Assembly (NCBI RefSeq): GCF_000382345.1
Contig: NZ_KB908112.1
Span: 1 to 63,012, forward strand
DNA length: 63,012 nucleotides
From: Massilia niastensis DSM 21313
GTDB taxonomy: Bacteria; Pseudomonadota; Gammaproteobacteria; Burkholderiales; Burkholderiaceae_D
Direction of reading: 5' to 3'
Part shown: piece after piece, positions 60,201-63,012 of the stretch
Position numbering within the stretch: the stretch's first letter is position 1
Layout of the letters: each line of letters opens with the position of its first letter
Notes under the pieces: generated by a model
What the model saw: only the letters and a program-made list of their open reading frames with translations
The model's database searches: none
What the model was told of the DNA's origin: nothing
Position numbers and translations under genes: made by a program

Positions 60201-63012
60201 AGCCGCCCGCGCAGCCTGCCGACCCGGTGTCCACGCCGGCCGCGCCCCCCGCTGCGCCATCCGGTTCCGCATCCGCGACCGACACCAGCGTATCCACCGG
60301 CGGCCCGATGAACCTCGGCACGCTGGCCCCGGGACAGACCGTGGTCGTGCAGACCATCGCCACCGTCGACTCGCAAACCGGCCAGCTGCTCGTCAACCCG
60401 TCCAGCAGCAGCACCGTCACCTCGAACTTCGGCAGCGTGACCGCCAGCACCACGGTCCCGCTCGACGCGCTCGAACTGGGCGGACGCGTCGTCAACGACA
60501 TCGACCATGACGACGTCGCCGGTGCAGGCGACAGCGGAATCAGCGGCGTCACCGTGCGCCTGCTGGCGGCAGACGGCGTGACCGTCCTCGCCACCACCAC
60601 GACCGCCGCCGGCGGCGTGTACAAATTCGCCGGACTGGCTCCGGGCGACTACATCGTCCAGGTCGCCGAATCGAACTTCGCTCCCGGTGCGCCCCTGTAC
60701 CAGCTCATCTCCGTCCCGGGCAATCCGGATCCCGACGGCGCCCCGGACGTGGCCGGCGACGACAACGGCGCGCCAAGTGCCGGCCAGGGGCTGGTCAGCC
60801 TGCCGGTCACCCTCGCCTACGACAGCGAAACCACGCAGGACGCCAGCGGCAAGTACGACATCAATGACCGCCTCGACTTCATCGTGCGCAATGAGCCGCC
60901 GGTCATCGGCAACCTGTCCGGCGATTCCGCCACCTTCATCGAGGGCGGCGCCGCGGTGCTGCTCGACAGCGGCGCCGCCGCCAGCCTCACGGACCTGAAC
61001 AACGCCATCCTGCACGGCGGCGTCCTGCACGTGGCCGTCACCAACCGCGTGCCGGGCGAGGACGTCCTCGGCATCCGGTCCACCGGTGCGGTCGCCCTGC
61101 CGTCGGGCCTGACCGTAGGGAGCGCGGTGACGGTCGACGGAGTTCCCATCGGCATGATCGCCCTGGACGGCAGCGGCGGCGACCTGATCGTCTTCCTGAC
61201 CAACGCGACCCCGGCGCAAGTGACAAGCCTGCTCGGCGCCCTGACCTACGCGAATGCGAACACCGCCACCCCCGCCCACGGAACGCGCACCGTCACGGTG
61301 ACGATCAGCGACAGCATGGGCGGCAGCGACATGGCGGCCACCACGGTCGAAGTGCGCTCCGTGAACGATGCGCCGGTCGTCGACCTGGTCGGCGCCACGC
61401 TGGCGTATTCGGAAGGAACGGCCGCAACGCCGATTGCGCCCGCCGCGACGATCGCCGACATCGACAGCGGCGATTTCGCCGGTGGCAGCCTGGTCGTGTC
61501 CTTCAGCGCCAACGGCACGGCCGCCGACCAGTTGACGATCACGCACACCGGCACCGGCGCCGGCCAGATCGGCGTCAGTGGATCGAACGTCACCTACGGC
61601 AATACCGTGATCGGCGCCTTCAGCGGCGGCGACAATGGCGCCCCGCTCACGATCGCCTTCAGCGCCGGCGCCAGCGCGGCGGCAGTGCAGCAGCTGGTCC
61701 GCGAGATCGCCTACGCGAACACCTCCGCCAGCCCGTCGACCGCGGCGCGCACCGTCGCGTTCACGCTGGTCGACGGCGACGGCGTCGCCGACGGCGGACT
61801 CGATACCGGCAGCGCCACGGCCACCATCGGCGTCACGGCCGTGAACTCCGCACCGGCAGGGTCGGTCGGCATCACCGGCCTGGCCGCCCAGGGCGAGACC
61901 CTGTCGGCATCGCACACCCTGCTCGATGGCGACGGCATCGGCGCCATCGGCTGGCAGTGGCAGGCCGACGGCAGCGACATCGCCGGCGCCACCGGCTCGA
62001 CCCTGGTCCTGGCCCAGGAGCAGGTCGGCAAGGCGATCACCGTGGTCGCGCGCTACACGGACGCGGGCGGTACCGCGGAGCGCGTGGACAGCGGCGCGAC
62101 CGCCCTGGTCGCCAACGTCAACGATGCCCCGAGCGGCAGCGTCACCATCAGCGGCAGCGTCGTCGAGAACCAGACGCTGACCGCGAGCGCCGCACTGTCC
62201 GACCTCGACGGCATGGGCACGATCGGCTGGCAGTGGCAGGCCGACGGTGTGGACATCCCTGGCGCCACCGGCAGCACGCTGCTGCTGACCCAGGACCATG
62301 TGGGCAAGCCGATCACGGTCGTGGCGAGCTACCTCGATGGCGCCAGCGCCGCCGAATCGGTCAGCAGCAGCGCGACGGCAGCGGTGCTCAACTTCAACAA
62401 TCTCCCGACCGGACAGGTCAGCATCTCCGGCGCCGCGCAACAGGGCCAGACGCTCACTGCTGCGCACACGCTGCTGGACGCGGACGGCCTGGGCGCCATC
62501 GGCTGGCAATGGCAGGCCGACGGAGTGGACATCGCAGGCGCCACCGGCGCCACGCTGGTGCTCGGCCAGGAACAGGTGGGCAAGGCGATCACCGTGCTCG
62601 CGCACTACACGGACGCGGGCGATACCGCGGAGAGCGTGAGCAGCAGCGCCACCGCACTGGTCGCCAACGTCAACGATGCGCCAGGCGGCAGCGTCACCAT
62701 CACTGGGACCGCGGCGCAGGGGCAGACCCTGTCGGCGCAGCATACGCTGTCCGACCTCGACGGACTGGGCACGGTCGGCTGGCAGTGGCAGGCCGACGGC
62801 GTCGACATCGCCGGCGCCACCGGCTCGACCCTGGTCCTGACCCAGGAACAGGTGGGCAAGTCGATCACGGTCGTCGCGCGTTACACGGATGTCGGCGATA
62901 CAGCGGAAGCCGTGCCCAGCATCCCGACCTCGGCGGTTGCCAACGTCAACGATACGCCGGGCGGCAGCGTCACGATCACCGGCACCGCGCAGCAGGGCCA
63001 GACCCTCACCGC
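57263..63012 (+). CDS. Giant secreted adhesin-like protein (Ig-like, beta-helix, SdrD_B, tandem repeats), 3' end outside window
   Basis: 1916 codons are open from ATG 57263 (GGAAAG upstream) to the window edge without a stop. No Sec signal is visible; type I or another secretion route is possible but the C-terminus is missing. Order: DUF11-like (about 40-100, DSDGAIDPGDTVVVTVAVTN); Big/VCBS-like (105-190, GSFSYKPATGYTGYDSFTYTI); long Asn/Gly/Thr-rich right-handed beta-helix (about 212-930); Ala-Pro linker (about 965-1010); SdrD_B-like domain (about 1070-1140, GGRVVNDIDHDDVAGAGDSGI); two cadherin-like repeats (about 1211-1530); then 92-residue tandem repeats. Probable role: surface adhesion, matrix or cell-cell contact. 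Confidence 0.9.
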   Translation, partial: MTAPALNTAANPVPDNATALALSAPSDTLSATQTATLAPGGDVDSDGAIDPGDTVVVTVAVTNDSTSTSADNVTLDQALDGLTGSAAVNVSPVAVGESYTVAGNTVLQAGGGAVTGPAVKAANGVLANDREFNGDSYALAKVQGADFVAGATYATAQGKVTMNADGSFSYKPATGYTGYDSFTYTIRDGGIDNIAGNADDLSSTAKVEINVTGKVWYVDGSAAAGGDGSSDNPFNTTSALNGAGDVDGAGDTIYVKNNASGALTLEANQHLVGSGAALVVEGMTLADATGARSTLAATSGTTVTLATGNEIAGITIGGSATGIAGANFGTLTVRDSAIDTAGQALSLSTGSFAGTGFVRTDSDGGTNNVSLNAVAGTVNLGTGALSGATGASVVVTGGTGSVDYNGTVTHTGNAAAISVSGKTGGSVDFDGAVSASASSDGISLANNTGAVINFDGGLALNTSASNTTAFSATGGGTVSVTGANNTIVSGAGTALNVQNTNIGAADLSFKSISSNGATVGIRLDSTGNFGNLNVTGDGSNTNNDSGGTIANSTDTGIVLNATRDVVLNQMEVTGSLNDGIRGTNLVNLTLNRLDITNNGDAGRDAGVQLGDAYPDSMANGATGTINVTNLRVSGSGEDNFNLWNNAGTATVNISNSSFGNNSFGWGNDGVRVESYGSADVYANITSNTFTANRGDHFQAAAGTSNGASGNLHVTFTGNTLTGGHAQGLGQGITVSAGGGINPAFWSGRLDYNISNNTINGAVGTAITAGLSSSTAGAVVNGSIQNNTIGTTGVTDSGSKQSSGIVLGSSGAGTHTALVSNNQVREVANRGVSVTATDGIGVTNLTLKDNNIAVTSALGTDAVYVQAGATSNNILGQVDSSVIRLDASGNTLSAPTGYNEIYLRQRFDTRIELEGYTGAGNDQAAILAYLNSKNTGTESRVVLTSYPSAPAAEGVYGAAADVPLPTAFVTAGAAAAPASAQPPAQPADPVSTPAAPPAAPSGSASATDTSVSTGGPMNLGTLAPGQTVVVQTIATVDSQTGQLLVNPSSSSTVTSNFGSVTASTTVPLDALELGGRVVNDIDHDDVAGAGDSGISGVTVRLLAADGVTVLATTTTAAGGVYKFAGLAPGDYIVQVAESNFAPGAPLYQLISVPGNPDPDGAPDVAGDDNGAPSAGQGLVSLPVTLAYDSETTQDASGKYDINDRLDFIVRNEPPVIGNLSGDSATFIEGGAAVLLDSGAAASLTDLNNAILHGGVLHVAVTNRVPGEDVLGIRSTGAVALPSGLTVGSAVTVDGVPIGMIALDGSGGDLIVFLTNATPAQVTSLLGALTYANANTATPAHGTRTVTVTISDSMGGSDMAATTVEVRSVNDAPVVDLVGATLAYSEGTAATPIAPAATIADIDSGDFAGGSLVVSFSANGTAADQLTITHTGTGAGQIGVSGSNVTYGNTVIGAFSGGDNGAPLTIAFSAGASAAAVQQLVREIAYANTSASPSTAARTVAFTLVDGDGVADGGLDTGSATATIGVTAVNSAPAGSVGITGLAAQGETLSASHTLLDGDGIGAIGWQWQADGSDIAGATGSTLVLAQEQVGKAITVVARYTDAGGTAERVDSGATALVANVNDAPSGSVTISGSVVENQTLTASAALSDLDGMGTIGWQWQADGVDIPGATGSTLLLTQDHVGKPITVVASYLDGASAAESVSSSATAAVLNFNNLPTGQVSISGAAQQGQTLTAAHTLLDADGLGAIGWQWQADGVDIAGATGATLVLGQEQVGKAITVLAHYTDAGDTAESVSSSATALVANVNDAPGGSVTITGTAAQGQTLSAQHTLSDLDGLGTVGWQWQADGVDIAGATGSTLVLTQEQVGKSITVVARYTDVGDTAEAVPSIPTSAVANVNDTPGGSVTITGTAQQGQTLT
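61856..63012 (+). repeat. 276-bp tandem repeats encoding 92-residue Ig-like units
   Basis: Four full units (61856-62131, 62132-62407, 62408-62683, 62684-62959) and a partial fifth. Exactly 276 bp separate successive GWQWQADG codons. Each unit reads GSVTITG..., DxDGxGxxGWQWQADGxDIAGATGSTLVL, QEQVGKxITVVARYTD. The units are diverged at the DNA level, so they are not an assembly duplication. More copies are expected downstream. Confidence 0.95.

Noticed and set aside
57146..62743. Very long open frame on the minus strand, antisense to the giant adhesin
   Set aside because: It arises from GC-rich codon bias of the real plus-strand gene: low-complexity Arg/Ala/Gly/Val/Asp composition, no domain. 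The sense frame has clear domains and repeats.
61856..63012. 276-bp tandem repeats as an assembly artefact or CRISPR-like array
   Set aside because: The units differ at many positions, stay in frame and encode a coherent domain; period and structure do not fit CRISPR.

Overview
The window is GC-rich, gene-dense bacterial chromosome. It suggests an Oxalobacteraceae betaproteobacterium of the Massilia/Duganella/Telluria type. The clues are a phaA-phaB polyhydroxybutyrate pair, minCDE together with slmA, betaproteobacterial hemA-prfA-dsbB-prmC order, a PEP-CTERM protein with HAF repeats, several M13 and DUF885 peptidases, and very large secreted beta-helix/Ig proteins. Genus is an inference from gene content; there is no rRNA here. 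No prophage, CRISPR array, complete IS element or secretion island was found.

Layout. 1-7.4 kb: tail of a secreted beta-helix protein, two tandem exported M13 metallopeptidases, a TonB-dependent receptor, and a long gap holding a candidate small RNA. 7.4-18 kb: S41 processing protease, a KAS III-like ketosynthase, 2,4-dienoyl-CoA reductase (fadH), small unknowns, proline iminopeptidase, a PLP amino-acid deaminase/aldolase and phaAB; lipid and storage metabolism dominate. 18-25.5 kb: minCDE, an orphan OmpR-type regulator, then hemA, prfA, dsbB and prmC. 25.5-33.6 kb: DUF885 protein, gshA, a 165-bp palindromic MITE-like element, an acetylpolyamine-amidohydrolase homologue lacking its catalytic Tyr, ElaA, a double HAF-repeat protein with a PEP-CTERM signal in its middle, and a lipoprotein FKBP. 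33.7-44.4 kb: kup, rarD, ettA, a REP-associated transposase (RAYT), an outer-membrane barrel, alkB, and small enzymes including MAPEG, DUF2520, DUF924 and MgtC. 44.4-57 kb: aminopeptidase P, hpt, nitronate monooxygenase, an MBL hydrolase, a hotdog thioesterase, a PHB-type esterase, argB, tRNA-Thr, a pyrimidine nucleotidase, slmA and a pabB-pabC fusion. 57.3 kb to the end: the first 1916 codons of a giant secreted adhesin-like protein that runs out of the window with 276-bp tandem repeats.

How the parts connect. PhaA/PhaB make 3-hydroxybutyryl-CoA for storage polymer; FadH and the KAS III homologue sit nearby. MinCDE and SlmA are both division-site selection systems. HemA, PrfA and PrmC are commonly clustered, and PrmC methylates the GGQ motif of the release factor encoded just upstream. 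The most interesting non-genic signal is a family of REP-like palindromes (10158-10269, 20045-20077, 39144-39199, 47639-47669). All lie between convergent genes, three of them supply the TAG stop codon of the upstream gene, and one abuts a RAYT transposase that is a likely mobiliser.
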